This document shows, in pieces, positions 1-13,711 of a stretch of DNA of 64,000 nt; position 1 is the first letter of the stretch, and the number at the start of each line of letters is the position of its first letter. This DNA is from Naematelia aurantialba (taxonomy: Eukaryota; Basidiomycota; Tremellomycetes; Tremellales; Naemateliaceae), in contig JAKFAO010000003.1 in the NCBI GenBank assembly GCA_021527695.1, positions 1,364,001 to 1,428,000 of the forward strand, written 5' to 3'. The notes beneath the pieces were generated by a model. It made no database searches, had not been told where the DNA came from, and saw only the letters and a list, made by a program, of their open reading frames with translations. The position numbers and the translations under genes are program-made.

Positions 1-175
1 CTTGCATTTGAGACTCGAAGAGTGGCAGATTCCAATTTGCGTGAGGCAGTAAGAGAGGCAGAGTCCAACTTGCACTTCTAACAGGAGGTAGCGGAGTGCC
101 GAATTTGCACGTCAGACAGGAGGGGGGGAGGTCTAACCTGCACGATGGCGAGGCAGAGAGGGAGGACGTGCTTAC
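1..175 (-). repeat. About 34-bp tandem repeat in the last visible kinesin intron
   Basis: The donor GTAAGC is at 170-175 on the minus strand; the intron runs off the left edge. Within about 27-165 there are four diverged units of about 34 bp, each with a core like GAGTCCAACTTGCAC (plus strand), for example ATTCCAATTTGCGTGAGGCA and AGTCCAACTTGCACTTCTAA. Confidence 0.75.
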
Positions 176-3100
176 CGGCGAAGCACAAAATGCAGCTTGT
201 CCCACTGGTTCTGCTGAGAATCTCGTAACAAATACAACCATCCCGCCTTGACGACACTTTCGCTGTCCCGAGTCAGCCGAATCTCACGGTCCCTGCAACA
301 CGCAACACCGGGGTCTCACACCGCAGCTGCAGGACTTACACGGCTGGCTGTAGTGCGACTTTGGGCGCCATCTTTGGCGCCAGTTCCGGCACCAGCTTTC
401 TCAGCTTGGTCGCTACTGCCTCTTCTTCCTTTGACGCTTTCCGCACATCGATCTGAGTCCGTCAGGCCCATACCGTCGGTTCAAGCGTTCAAGCTCACAA
501 TCACCCGATGCTCCAGTTCTCGCTGCCACAGGTCCACACAGCGTTTCACCAGTTCCTCTCTGCGTTCTATCCCCATATCCGCCGCGTCGATCCCGCCCAA
601 CATCTCCAGCACGGCCTTCGTAGCTTGCACATCTGCCAGCCCTTTCTCTGTCCGCTTGAGACGCGCAAAGTCTTCCAAGAGTGTAAGGCTTCTAGGCTGC
701 CACCCGTCCAGAATTTCCTCCCCTTGGACGTGTTTCTTCGCCGTGTCCAGTCGCCATAAATCCGCTGCTGACTGCGCCAGAGGCGGGGCGAGGTCGAGCG
801 AGTATACCGAAGTGAGACTGTGGTAGGTCTTCTCTGACGAGAAGAACGAACGAATGGATGATCGTTTCGCGTCTCGGCCGAGAATTCTCACAGGGATATC
901 AAGGTGAAACACAGCAGGCTCGTCGAGAGTCTCCATCTCCACCAGCCAGGTAAGCCGGACAATGACTTTATGATCTGACGGGGTACGCTTGTCAAGGTGA
1001 GCAGAGTGATGCGCCGCGGTATCCCAGATTCCACTAGCACGTAAGATGGAAGTCCCGTCGGCGAGGAACGACACATCTTGTGTTGTCAGGCGCAACTCGA
1101 CAGCCGCTTTGCTGACCGATGCAAGCTCGCTCGCCCGGCTGGAAACCCGAAGTTGAGAGGTAGTGACGTGCTCCATCCTCATCCACGGCAGCGACTTGCC
1201 GGATGAGTGCGTCAAGGTGATGTCGAGCCGCCTTTGGACTCCCTGATGAAGCTGGAACGTATCATCCAGGACCTCGGTTGGGAAGTAATCCCCGTCGCTC
1301 GACAACTCGAGGACCTGTATTGAAGCCAGGATGTCGTGATGCTCGTGCCCGACAAAATCCGTTTCACACCGCCTCATGGCAGGCTTGTCCCCATTCGGAC
1401 GCAGCGGCGTGCTGGGTGCCAACACAGAGTTTGAGCTCTCCCGATTCCGATCGAACCTCTCCAGTCTCTCGAGGTATTCTGGCCGGACTTTGGCAAACAA
1501 GTCGATCGAAGCATAGTTGGTTTGTAGATGCGAAATCATCTCGGACGTGACATCAACAGTGACTGATCGTTTCATGGTGAGGTGTGCGACCGAAGATTGC
1601 GTGAGATCAACCTGTGTGGAAGTGTATGTATCTTCCGAAGTTATGCTAGGACCGACAAGAGATGACAGGCGTGTTTGCGCATGTACGCTTGCAAAGTCGA
1701 CCGAAGACAGCCCTTTGACACCTTCAACCATGAGGACAAACGTCAATCGAGCGCCTGGTGAGACTGGGTACAGCAGCGGATGTCGACCCGACTCGGGCGT
1801 CGCTACTCCAGAAGTTACGGGGGTCGAGCAGCTGAAGCCAACCCGACAGGATCCGATCGCCTCCATAGTGTACGGACTCATTATCGGGATAGTCACGGTG
1901 TGGGAGAGCTGAGTCGCGAGAAGTTTGAGGGAAACTCGGGCTGAACCCACGAAAGAGAGGAAGGGCGGGGGATCTTCGGTGAAAGTCGCTTGGAGGCGGA
2001 AATGCTGCGAGTATTCGGGGTTAGAAGCAAGGGAGCGGACATGGTGCATTCTGTTGAGCTGAGTGTGGAAGCGAGGCAAATCCCAACAGTAAACGGCTGT
2101 CGTCAGCGTCATTCACAAAGTCCGCCTACCTTCAGCGGCAAAATCGGAGACTTTGATCAATGTAGAAGGGCCATCGGTAGAGCTGGCAGTGCCGGATACG
2201 TCTTCAAACTCGACGATGCCGGTGAGATTGTCCAACGAGGAACTGGATCCGGCGACTGCCCCGTGTGCGACAAGGAGATTGTAAGAAACATGCTTCTTCG
2301 CCTTCTTACTACCTGCTCTTAGTAATACAGCCTCGCAGGATTTCACCAAACTTACGCCATGACATTTGCCTCGCGAACAGCAACCGCGAGAGTCAGGATC
2401 TCCTCGGCCATCTTGAAGTTTCTCAACCTCTTCCACGTGTCCACTGCTTGTCGAGCAAGTCTCAACTCTCTTGCATTCCAAGAGATCGGTTCAAACACGG
2501 CGTTTTCCAGCGCCCTCGCTGCGGCAGCCTGCGAGCGCATTCGTCTCACCTCTTGTGCCAACGTCTTGAGCTGTTTCGTCATATGCTGCTGTTCAAGCGC
2601 AGCATCTTCCGCTTTGGGGTCGTAAATGGGACTGGATCCTACTTCCGCGGCAGATCGCTCGTCCGAGATAACCGGTTCGAGTCGTTCAGTGTCGAGAAGG
2701 ACAGGCGTGTTGATACTGACCGATGTCATGGTGGTACCCTGAGCTGCTGCCCAGGGGTTGGTGAAGGTGTCCAGCGATTCCTCAGTCTGACTGGGCGTCA
2801 TAAGCTTGGATTCCAGCTCCCCGGCAAGATCGGCTCGACTATCAGGTCGTTTTCTCTGTGTTCGGACTTTTATGATATCATCAAACAACTTGTCGAGGTC
2901 CTGATCCCCGAGCTTCTCGATGTCTGCTACCTCCCTCCGTGCAGCGGTCCAGTCCATGAGATCTGCATCTCCAGGAAGGGCTGGTGAGTCGGGTCGGTAA
3001 CTGGCTTTGTCCACGTTGGATATGTTCTCCAGGCTCTTGAAGCTGTGCATCTTTTGCCGTTCCGCACGTACCGCCGCGGGATCGTTGTATCGGAAGACAT

Positions 3101-6054
3101 GGAAGTCGCCGAGGATCACACGATATCCATTAAGTAGCTTGACTGACGTCTTCGGCGGGACACGTTTACCATTGACGAATGTGCGTGCGTCAGGCATAGC
3201 CTCGACCGACACTATGCCATTCTCGTTGGTGAAGATGCAATGCTCAGGAAGGATATGGGAGCCGGACAAGCGGATATGGGCTGTGTCTCCATCGGAGCTG
3301 CCCGCGATGGTCGTGCCGGACTTCAGTTGATACACCAAGCACTAAGCTTCATCAAGGAAATGCTGATTGGATACACGGCATTGCTTACCTCGGACATCAA
3401 AGGGTCTTCATTCAGATTTACCAGAGAGGGATGTTTCTGCGGTGCATGCACCCCTACAATCTGTGCAGTGTAAGTCTACTTTCCACAACTTCCTACAATC
3501 GATGGCAGAGTGTAGAGTGTAGAGTGTAGAGTGTAGAGTGTAGAGTGTAGAGTGTAGAGTGTAGAGTGTAGAGTGTAGAGTGTAGAGTGTAGAGTGTAGA
3601 GTGTAGAGTGCAGAGTGCAGAGTGCAGAGGGAAGAGTGTAGAGGTAGAGAGAACAAGGTAGAGAGGTAGAGGAAGAGAGGACGATAGCGATAAGGAGATA
3701 GAGGTATAGAAAGAAAGGTAGTGAATGAGATGACATACCCCTCTATCAACGGAAATTCCCAGCTCCTCCAACGCCTTCTCCCGCTCCACGTGAATCGCCT
3801 GAGTCTTGGCCATCTTCTGCTCCCAGGTCAGATTGAGACTCTCCATGAGTTTCTCGGACGCTTCGAGCTGGTCCTGAAGTTCCAGCTTGGTGACCTTGCG
3901 GATCTCGCCGTCCTTCGTCTTGAACGTCACGATCTGCAGTTCCGGCGGTATTGACGGGTCAAAGGTAGCTTCATCCACGCCTCCGCCAGAAGCGACCCTG
4001 CTTCGGAGGACTGACGATCGTCAGTCAGGCGTCAAGCATCATGATGCATCAAGCCACGACGCACCCTCAAGCTCTTCTTTGAGTTCCCTGACATATAGGT
4101 CAGCCAAATACGGATGGTGAGAGGGCCACGCCACGACATACCTGATCAGCTTCGCATTCGGATCCTCATTGACCACAGCATGAGTCTTGATCTTCTTGGC
4201 GGCGTCCGCATATCGCAAAGTGCTGAGGGTCTCCTCGTCTGGATGGTCAGCATGACAGCGGTTGTGGCTGCGTCAGCCGTGGACATACAATCAGCGGGCC
4301 TGAGACAGGTCAGCTCATCCCAGCTTCTCCGATACTTCAAACTCACGAGATTGCGGCAATCATGGCAGTCTTGGAGTTGCCACCCAGACTCTCTTTCAGC
4401 AGCCAGGTCAACACCGAATCTCGGTACGGCACGAAATCGTCTTTCTTCTTCCTGCCTTTAGTATCGGCGCTGGCTTGAGCGAGGGCGGCAATAACAATCC
4501 CAAGGGTGGTTAGGGATTTGTTGATATTCGCGCCTTCCTTGAGCCTAGTCCCCTGTTACGGATCAATGCATACTTCATCGAGCGGTTTCATCGACCGGTG
4601 GAGTTGCTCACAGTAGCGCCGGTAGATGCTTGCCGCTCACTACCCGCCAGGTCGACTAGCGATATTTTGGAGACTTTCTCGCCCACCATGTTCGTTTGTG
4701 GATCATGTCGCTTCTGAGTAAGCTGATATGATCAGTTGATCGACCGCCATGTCCTTCTACAGGGGGATGCTCACGATGAGGGTGAATACTGCATGAGAGC
4801 GGGAAGATGTCTCGTTCATATTGGTGGAAGCGACGGTACGGGCCTGTTTGTGAGCGAAGCAGAGCAGATGAGAAGTTGGCGTGCACACCTTGTTCCCTTC
4901 GTCCATGAGAGTAATCATCTGGCCATAGTCTTCCACCACGAGACGACTGAGGTCCTCGACGTACGGTCCCAGAGATGGATGTTCGCGCACTCTGAGATTT
5001 CCCTTGTTCTTCGGGTTGAGCAAATCACGGACTCTATACAAGTCAGCTTGACTACGCACATGCCATGGCATGCAGCAAGGCGAAACTGACTTTTCATTGT
5101 AGATCTCAATGTAGGAGACCTCGACGGTATAAGACAGATTGGCTTCTTTAGCGGTGCGTTCCTCCACGCGCCGAAAAAGCTCGGACGTGGTCAGCGGGAT
5201 GATGCCCTTATCTGTTCCATCTGAATGGCTGGGTCAGCTGAGGAGCTTGATGGACTGCTGGGGGCACTCACATCCCATCATCGAGTCTGTATGAGCTTGT
5301 CAGCAAGTGTGGGAGCGATGTGGCAATAGACTCACAGCTCTTTCCGCTGCATCCCGACACACATCAGCACCAGTATCATGTTAGCTAGTTGGACTTGCCT
5401 GCCTGTCTGGCCATCTACGCTCATGAGCGATTGCAACCGCGCTGGGCCCTAGTGGTAGGCAGCTCACATGCAAAGATACACGTATTGAAACCTTCAAAGC
5501 TGTGGTCCAGCAGCTCGACGCCCAGGTCCTCATACAGGGTCTGCTGGCTCGCATAGTTGGGCTCGTCTCGCGGTCCAGCTGACCAATATGATTTATCTGA
5601 CCAGTCTGGCTCAGCCTTTGCTGGCAAGGGAGAGTGATGAGGCGAAAGCGTTGGTCCTCCACCCCTCAAGGAGTTGCGAGTGAGGCATTACAGGGTGAAA
5701 AACAGAGTACAGTACACACCAAAGGAAAAGGTCATGGCCCGTTTCTCCGTCGCTCTGCTGGAACCCACGGCCATCTCGGGAGGCTGCAAGACTGTCTGTT
5801 CGCCCTCCATCCGAATCAAGCCTTTGGCGCCTCGGGCCAACTCTGCACCAAGCACCAGCGTCAGCACCATACCCCTGTATGCATTCTTGGGACAAGAAAG
5901 TTGGCGCGCAAAGGGGCGACTCGATGGAACGGTCAATCACCTCGGGCATTGAGTGGTCGACATCTGCGTTTGTCTTGTTAGCGGGGCAGCACAATGTCGG
6001 GACGACAGCCTGAAAGGCGCACCGTACGACGACCTTGATGTTGCCGCCTGACAT
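1..6054 (-). CDS. unc104: Kinesin-3 motor (UNC-104/KIF1A type) with FHA and PH domains, 3' end outside window
   Basis: Plus-end-directed microtubule motor that carries vesicles and endosomes. The start is ATG at 6054, opening [11 protein letters not shown], the usual kinesin-3 N terminus. The motor follows: ELARGAKGL, a P-loop GQTGSGKSYSMMG assembled over three exons, [10 protein letters not shown], and switch [12 protein letters not shown]. After a short coil comes [19 protein letters not shown] and an FHA domain (about 2950-3330), then a long kinesin-associated region (499-2100). Reading past the in-frame stop near 481 is wrong: GT donors give exons 340-452 and 176-292, ending in the start of a PH domain ([19 protein letters not shown]). 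The rest of the PH domain lies left of position 1. One intron (5347-5398) is GC-AG; two others hold tandem repeats. Family assignment is firm; several motor exon edges, especially around the RPF segment near 5900, are uncertain. Confidence 0.93.
3454..3738 (-). repeat. Kinesin intron made mostly of a heptanucleotide repeat
   Basis: Intron of 285 nt between the coiled coil (ends GISVDRG) and the exon beginning [13 protein letters not shown]. At about 3505-3640 it is a run of TAGAGTG (plus strand) of about 15 perfect copies, followed by degenerate GCAGAGT and GTAGAGG copies. The repeat makes long Leu/His/Ser/Thr/Tyr ORFs in all three minus frames; these are not genes. Confidence 0.9.
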
Positions 6055-6360
6055 GGCTGCCAAGTCCAAATCCAAGTCTACTGATGGGTGATGGTCTCTA
6101 CTTTCCTCTTCACCACCGACCACGAGGCGGCGCGCTGACGAAGAGACGTTGAAGGGACGAGGAAGGAGCCGGCACCACTGGAACTACACAAGCCCTCCTA
6201 CCCCTCGGCACAAGCATGGGTCTAGTGATCGTTGTGGGTTGAGCTCCCCAGATGAGATGGCGAAACGTAGAGAAGTCGTGATGCTTATAACGCGCGCCCA
6301 AAAGTAACCGTCGCCGCTCGTGTTTCATGTTTCATGACGATACATTGGCATTACAGAATC
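6055..6360 (-). promoter_or_regulatory. Gap between RVB2 stop and kinesin start
   Basis: 306 bp, both genes on the minus strand. It should hold the RVB2 3' UTR and the kinesin promoter and 5' UTR. No repeat, no convincing ORF. Confidence 0.45.
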
Positions 6361-8281
<1,921 letters not shown>

Positions 8282-8508
8282 CCTGGCACAATGGTCTCAC
8301 GCCTTGTCCGGGTTTGGCTGGCAGTCGCAGATGATACCTCGAGCAAAGACGAATGCTCAGAAACGACAAAGAAACCAGAGACAGCAACAGGTGGACGTCT
8401 TTACGTCTCTTGGATATTTTGCAATTTCTCCCAAAGCGGAGCCCCAATCCTGCGTCGCAAAAAGTCCATGTTACTTCTGACAACTGGTGACCTTGTGGTT
8501 GAGCGACG

Positions 8509-10845
8509 ATGGACATCGATACGAGCACGACCGCGCCTGGTCCCTCTATGCCGTCTGAGGCGGCCGGTGCATCCTCGTCGAACCAAATGGAGGTTGCTAT
8601 TCCGGCGACAAACGATGACCCTGGGACCCCCGCGGCGTCCAGCTCGAACGCCCCTGCACATATGGACGAGCGCCTTCTGGAACGCGTGACCCGCATCAAG
8701 AAGGGTGACAATGTTCTCCTTCGCCTTCCCTCAGACACTATTAAAGCCGTCGTCGCGTCTACTAGCGGGTGAGTTGACGGACTCCCACCTGAGGAGCGGG
8801 TGTGTGTGTCTCGACACTGACGAGGAGGACAGGCTGGTGAACTTGGGCAAATTCGGCTCGTTCCCCGCCGAGAGACTGATCGGACTCCACTACGATATAA
8901 CCTACGAGATTATCCGTGACACGTCGCTTGCTGGGCCCGTGAGGAACGGCAACGAGAATGGGAGACGCGAGGAAGAGGATGAGGAGCAGGAGAGGACGTT
9001 CGGACAAGGGCCGGGGAGCAAGAAACGGAAAGGCAACAAGGGGAAGGCCACGGCCGGGGAGGACAGGGAGGGAGGCGCGGTGGCAGTAGGATGGAGGAAT
9101 GTGCTTCGACCATTGAAACGGAGACCCGTCCTAGATGCTGTCATTGGTGAGCCAATCGATGTTGGTGCTAGAGCCTGTCTGACGTCTGCTTCCCACTTTC
9201 CCACCTGGTAGACGACATCACCGAGACGAACGAGTTCATCGACGACGACTCTGAAACGACCAAGGCGGCGCTCTTGTCGCAGGATGAGATCGAGGCATTG
9301 CGAGCGCAGGGCGTGTCGGCCGAGGAGATGATCCAGAAGCAGATTGAGAGGCACGAGCAGTTTGGGCTCAAGACTGATTTCAGCAAGGAGAAGTGGAGGA
9401 AGCGCAAGGAGAAAAAGTTGGTTGCGACCGCCTTCATATCCCCCAGCCCCACATGCTGCTACCTCTCTTCCCTCGTCTGTCTAGGCGCTTGGAGGTGCCT
9501 CGAGACTGACAATGCGTGTCAGATTCTACCAAACCATCCACCCGCTCGCCCCATCAATACATAACATCACGACCCACTACCTGACGCGCAACCCAGTCGC
9601 CATTCAAAATCTCCGATCCGACACGCTTTCACAGATCCTGACGTTGTCCAACATCCGCCCTGAGGGCCGATACCTCGTAGTGGACGATACCGGCGGTCTC
9701 CTCACGGCTGCCCTGCTCGAGCGCATGGGATGTGACGGTCGCGTCTTGACGTTCACGCCTGCCGATAGCCCGCCTTCGTGGGCTGTGTTGAATGTCATGA
9801 ACTTTGGCGAAGTAGAGACGGCATGTGTCAGGTGGTTGTCTTGGATGGAAGCTGAGGAGGATTACCAGCGGCGTATGTCTTCACACGGTCCTTGTTTCAC
9901 CAGTCGTCATCTATAACACGTAAGTCTTGGTTCACCGTTGACGAGTAATAGCTCCACCTCCACCTGAGGATCTCCTGCCCGAGATTGCGGTTGCAAAGAC
10001 CCAAGCGCGGATACGGAAACACAATGCCCAGGTCAGAGAGCTGAACGACACGCGAGCCGAGCTCTTCACGGGACATTGGGACGGGTGAGTGAGAGCCACT
10101 CGCTACCGCACAAGGAACAAGCAGAGCACCCAGGTGGAGCTAACGGCAGCAGTCTGCTAGTTGCGTCCGAGCTGGACCCCGTATCCATCCTCGCTCGTCT
10201 CTTGCCGTACCTCTCTGGCTCGGCGACCGTCACAGTCTATTCGCCATACCACCAGATCCTCGCCGAGGTGCTCGCATACGCCAAGAAGGATCCCCAGTTG
10301 ATCGCATCCAGTCTCACGGAAAGCTGGACCCGGACGTACCAAGTGAGCTTTGGTTATCACGTCTCCTCCGTCTCCGAATGGTCGACTCTCTCTCGCCGTC
10401 CAACTCCTCTCTTACCGACCTTTCTGGATCTGCAGCTCCTTTCTTACCGACCTTTACGACTCTGCATCCCTGCATTGAACGAGGACCAGCTGACAGATAC
10501 ACCAAATAGGTACTGCCCGGGCGCACACATCCCATGATGACCACTTCCGCTACGGGGGGCCATCTCTTCCACGCAACCAAGATCATCCAGAGCGGCCATG
10601 TGGAGAGCTCAAAGCGGACGCGATTCCAAAATAAGAAGAGCGGGAAGCGGAAGAAGCCTGAGAACGGAAAGGATGAGATCACTGAGAGGGGAAACGACGA
10701 TGAGGGCAAAGGTGGCGACGGGGAGCTGACGGCAGACGTTGCAAAGCCAAAGGTGACGACCAGTGGGGAGTCGGGAGTCCTAGAGGCCGCGGTTGATGGC
10801 GCCGACGGAGAGAATGTCGAGCCGGGCCAGATGGCAGAGGCATAG
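8509..10845 (+). CDS. TRM6: tRNA (adenine-58-N1) methyltransferase non-catalytic subunit Trm6/Gcd10
   Basis: Partner of catalytic Trm61; the pair makes m1A58 in the T-loop of tRNAs, including initiator tRNA, in the nucleus. The N-terminal exon (8509-8769) has an acidic, Ser/Ala-rich leader, then ERVTRIKKGDNVLLRLPSD. The next exon has the family hallmark LVNLGKFGSFPAERLIGLHY. Then come LLSQDEIEALRAQG, the helical segment EEMIQKQIERHEQF, and the Rossmann-like half (MRVRFYQTIHPLAPSIHNI, RPEGRYLVVDDTGGLLTAAL). The last exon has GGHLFHATKI followed by a lysine-rich tail. At least five short introns interrupt it. A repeat of TCTTACCGACCTTT occurs in the intron near 10415-10460. Several in-frame extensions of exons are introns with GTGAGT donors. 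Confidence 0.93.
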
Positions 10846-11164
10846 ACCTGATTCGCATAATTTGCCGAGTTAGTCACAATCATGTATTCAATTCTTCAGC
10901 CTCGATACAACCTTTGCTTGTCATGTTTGGTTACAAGTAACACGAGCCAAGTTCTTAGATCCATAAGAACAGATGCAGGGCTCGTCAGTATCGTGAGTAT
11001 TGTAGCACTACAGATGACGCCAAGGAGCGTGCGGCAAATCGCACATTTAAGAGTTGAGTTTCACATGCAGGAGACGAAGATCCCGCGTCTAGACCTATGG
11101 GTGCGCGGATATGTACTCGTCATCCCTATGCCGTGTTCCAAAATCACATCCAGTCGATGGAGAT
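10846..11164. other. Convergent intergenic gap TRM6 / CYC1
   Basis: 319 bp between two stop codons facing each other; it must hold both 3' UTRs. I see no tandem repeat and no convincing ORF, which makes it the only convergent gap in this window without a tandem repeat. Confidence 0.6.
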
Positions 11165-12107
11165 TTACTTGGTCTACCAAGACGTCAGCTGTCGGACACA
11201 CGTGGTAAGGAAGACGAAAGCTTACAGCCTCCTCGAGGTGGGTGATGAGGTCGTTCCTGTCCTTTGCCTTCTTCAAGCCAGCGAACGCCTAAGAAAGTCA
11301 GCAGATGCGCCAGAGAGAGAGATAGCGGAGAACGATGGGGGATCAGGGGGACACGTGGTAAAGAGCGAACGAAGATTGTGATCGGGGTTGGAACCTTTGG
11401 TGGAGGTCCGCAGCCACAGGAGGCTGGTACGAGGACTGATGAAGATCGGGAAGGGTATAGGGAGGTGGAGATCGCTGAAGCAAATCCGATATCCAGAATG
11501 AAAAGTTGACCAGCAGCGAAACCGCGCCAAGATCGGCAGAAGACGAAAGGACGAGAATGCAAACTGACCATCTTCGTACCGGGGACTGCAACGCGTCAGT
11601 TCAGAGCATCTATAGCAAGGCAACCATGAACTCACTGTACTTCTTGGGGTTCTCCAAGTACTGTTCCGATCGTCAGCTCAAACGATCCCTTCCAATCAGA
11701 TCCGATCAGCGCACCTCAAACAGAGTGTTCTCCTCCTGAGACATTTGTCAGCTCGATCGCATTATAAGGAAAACTCAGCACTGACCCAGACAACACCCTT
11801 GTTCACGTTGGCGGCAGTGTAGGAGAAGCCCTCGACCTGGCCGGATTTCCTGCCAAAGAGACCGTGGAGATTGGGTCCGACCTTGTTAGGCTCGCCGGCA
11901 GCGAGGGTGTGGCACTGCGCACATCGGGTCTACCAACCGGGTCAGCATAACCGATAGCCTGCTCCCGCATGGACCCATTTGTACGTGAGCAGAACTGAGG
12001 ACGGAAAACGGGAGAGCGATGGGAAGATGTGGGGCGGGGCCGGAGCTGACCTTGAAGATGGAAGCGCCCTTGCTGGCGTCGCCCTTCTGGAAGCTTTCAC
12101 CTGCCAT
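11165..12107 (-). CDS. CYC1: Cytochrome c
   Basis: Soluble haem protein of the mitochondrial intermembrane space that carries electrons from complex III to complex IV. ATG at 12107 opens [19 protein letters not shown]; the next exon supplies haem motif CAQCH (TRCAQCHTL), then [50 protein letters not shown] (Met80 ligand), and [21 protein letters not shown]. Reading through the next donor gives a wrong tail; splicing the gtaagc intron to the acceptor just before 11173 gives a last exon of only ACC AAG TAA (11165-11173), restoring the usual ending EATK. There are six exons for about 110 residues. It is divergent from the small membrane protein gene and shares a promoter with CCAAT boxes. Confidence 0.95.
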
Positions 12108-12410
12108 TTTGTTATGTGCAGCGGTTGGGTGGGAGAGAGAGAGAGAGAGAGAGGAGGCTTGAGAGAGGGGAACAAGACAAGACGGACAGGAGAAGCAAGG
12201 TTCGAAAGAAGAGGAAGGAGAGAGAAACTGGTGTCGACGGGAGTTTTCCTCGTGTGTCGGGGTAAACCACGTGGCTTCCGTTCACATCCGATCCAATCCG
12301 AGCAGAGGCAACTATAAGCACCTTTAGGTGGGGGGATTGATTAAGAATGTGAGTTCATGGTGTCTCCATAGCTGTGCGTACAAATTGGTCCACTCTTTAC
12401 AACAATCATC
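12108..12410. promoter_or_regulatory. Shared divergent promoter of CYC1 and the small membrane protein gene
   Basis: 303 bp between two start codons. It contains CCAAT at 12293-12297 and its reverse complement ATTGG at 12384-12388, candidate sites for the HAP2/3/5 complex that drives respiratory genes in fungi. An E-box-like CACGTG is at 12268-12273, and a GA dinucleotide run at about 12131-12152 may exclude nucleosomes. That these sites are used is inference. Confidence 0.5.
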
Positions 12411-13371
12411 ATGGTGAGTAACGTCGGTCCAAGCCAGGCTTCTGCTGATCATCGCAGGGTGGAGGCGTACGTCGTGACAGATGTCCTGAGGCATCAGAAA
12501 GCTGATTCCTCATAGGGCCAATTCCCGTACCCAAAGCAAGTCTGGTCACCAGCCGGTACGTCTCATGGTCGACTTTGCCTTTCCTATTCTCCTACTGTTT
12601 TTATTCTCATTCACGAACCGTCACACCACCTCGCATCCCTGTTTTTCTTGTCCATATGCCGTCCTTCACTTGGCAGGCCGTCTGCTTGCTCTCGCGCTTT
12701 GCCCACCGCTTAGCCTCGGACTGACGCAGGCAGGTGGATGGTGGTCGCGCCCCGCCAACTGGAAAACCAACACCGCTATCACGGCCGCTGTGATTGGAAT
12801 CATGGTGTATGGAGTGTGGCAGTTTAGTGCCAACCGAGAGGTACGGTCCTGTTCAGACAGAGGTCCTACGTATCAACTCGACCTCTGCTCACTTGATCTA
12901 CTCTACCTCACCACCATTCTTCAAGACGGGACCACCACCATTCTTCATTGACGGAACCACCACCATTCTTCATTGACGGAAGCACCAGAAATTCAGCTGC
13001 TGACGCGGCTATTGCCATGCAGGTCCGCATCCGTGCGCCAACAAGACCAATCCCATCTCAGCGGGTGGGTTTTTCTGCTTCCTCTTTCCCTGAATTTGGG
13101 TGCGGTCCTCTGCCCGACTGTCCAGTGGTATTGATCGGTTTGGGTTGGTCTGGATGATGTGAAAGGCGGAGCCAGAGCAGGTCGACGTGAGATGCGGGGT
13201 GCGATTGGCAATTAGCGATTTGCGAGAGTCTAGAGGTGTAGAAGTGTAGAGGCGTAGAGGTATAGCGGTGTGGACCACACAGGAGACACAATGAGCAAGG
13301 GTAGAGATCGAAGCTGACTTGCTTTACAGTGGTCCCAACCTGCACGCGACGTTGGTATCAGGGTAGAATAG
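12411..13371 (+). CDS. Small single-pass membrane protein, probable mitochondrial respiratory (complex I accessory-like) subunit
   Basis: About 82 residues over at least six exons. The exons are ATG alone (12411-12413), a 9-nt exon GGTGGAGGC (12458-12466), then one giving QFPYPKQVWSPAG, then GWWSRPANWKTNTAITAAVI with one membrane helix (ITAAVIGIMVYGVWQFSA), VRIRAPTRPIPSQR, and WSQPARDVGIRVE with stop TAG at 13369-13371. The layout (GGG start, WSPAGGWW, one membrane helix, IPSQ motif) resembles small conserved fungal mitochondrial proteins tied to complex I, from memory and not certain. Sharing a promoter with cytochrome c fits. Two introns are long (12841-13022 and 13065-13329) and repeat-bearing. 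Confidence 0.7.
12907..12980 (+). repeat. 25-bp tandem repeat inside an intron
   Basis: Three units of about 25 bp (12907-12930, 12931-12955, 12956-12980) with core CACCATTCTTCATTGACGGA; the last two are identical. They lie wholly within intron 12841-13022 of the small membrane protein gene. Confidence 0.85.
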
Positions 13372-13711
13372 GCAGAGAGCTTAGGTACTGTGGCAATGTA
13401 TCTGGATGGCCTGACGTGCGAGCCCGTGCAACCAACGAAGGAGCTTCACCCTGACAGGCTCTGACATGCAGCGTTTCTCGTTCCTACTGGCCTGACACGA
13501 ATGAAAGGCTCTAGAACAACAGTGCAAGTGCATCCTAGCGGACCGAGCTACAACGTAAGACACTGTCGTCATCACCACCGTCATCACCACCGCCATCACC
13601 GTCACCATCACATGCCTAAAAGTCATAGCCTCTCGCTTCGGATCGCCCTCCGCGTTCCTCCTCTCCCACTCCACCGCCTCTCTAAGCGCCGGTCTACCCC
13701 AATCGCGCTGC
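13372..13711. repeat. Convergent gap with imperfect CATCAC microsatellite
   Basis: 340 bp between the small membrane protein gene and the Arf GEF, which face each other. At about 13568-13612 there is an imperfect run of CATCACCACCGT-type units. No coding sequence is supported; an antisense reading of the GEF tail continues into it but shows no family similarity. Confidence 0.6.

Noticed and set aside
481..498. In-frame stop as the end of the kinesin
   Set aside because: A consensus donor just before it opens two further exons that begin a PH domain, so the gene continues.
3408..3740. Leu/His/Ser/Thr/Tyr repeat proteins in three frames
   Set aside because: Products of the TAGAGTG heptamer in an intron; flanking exons join in frame without it.
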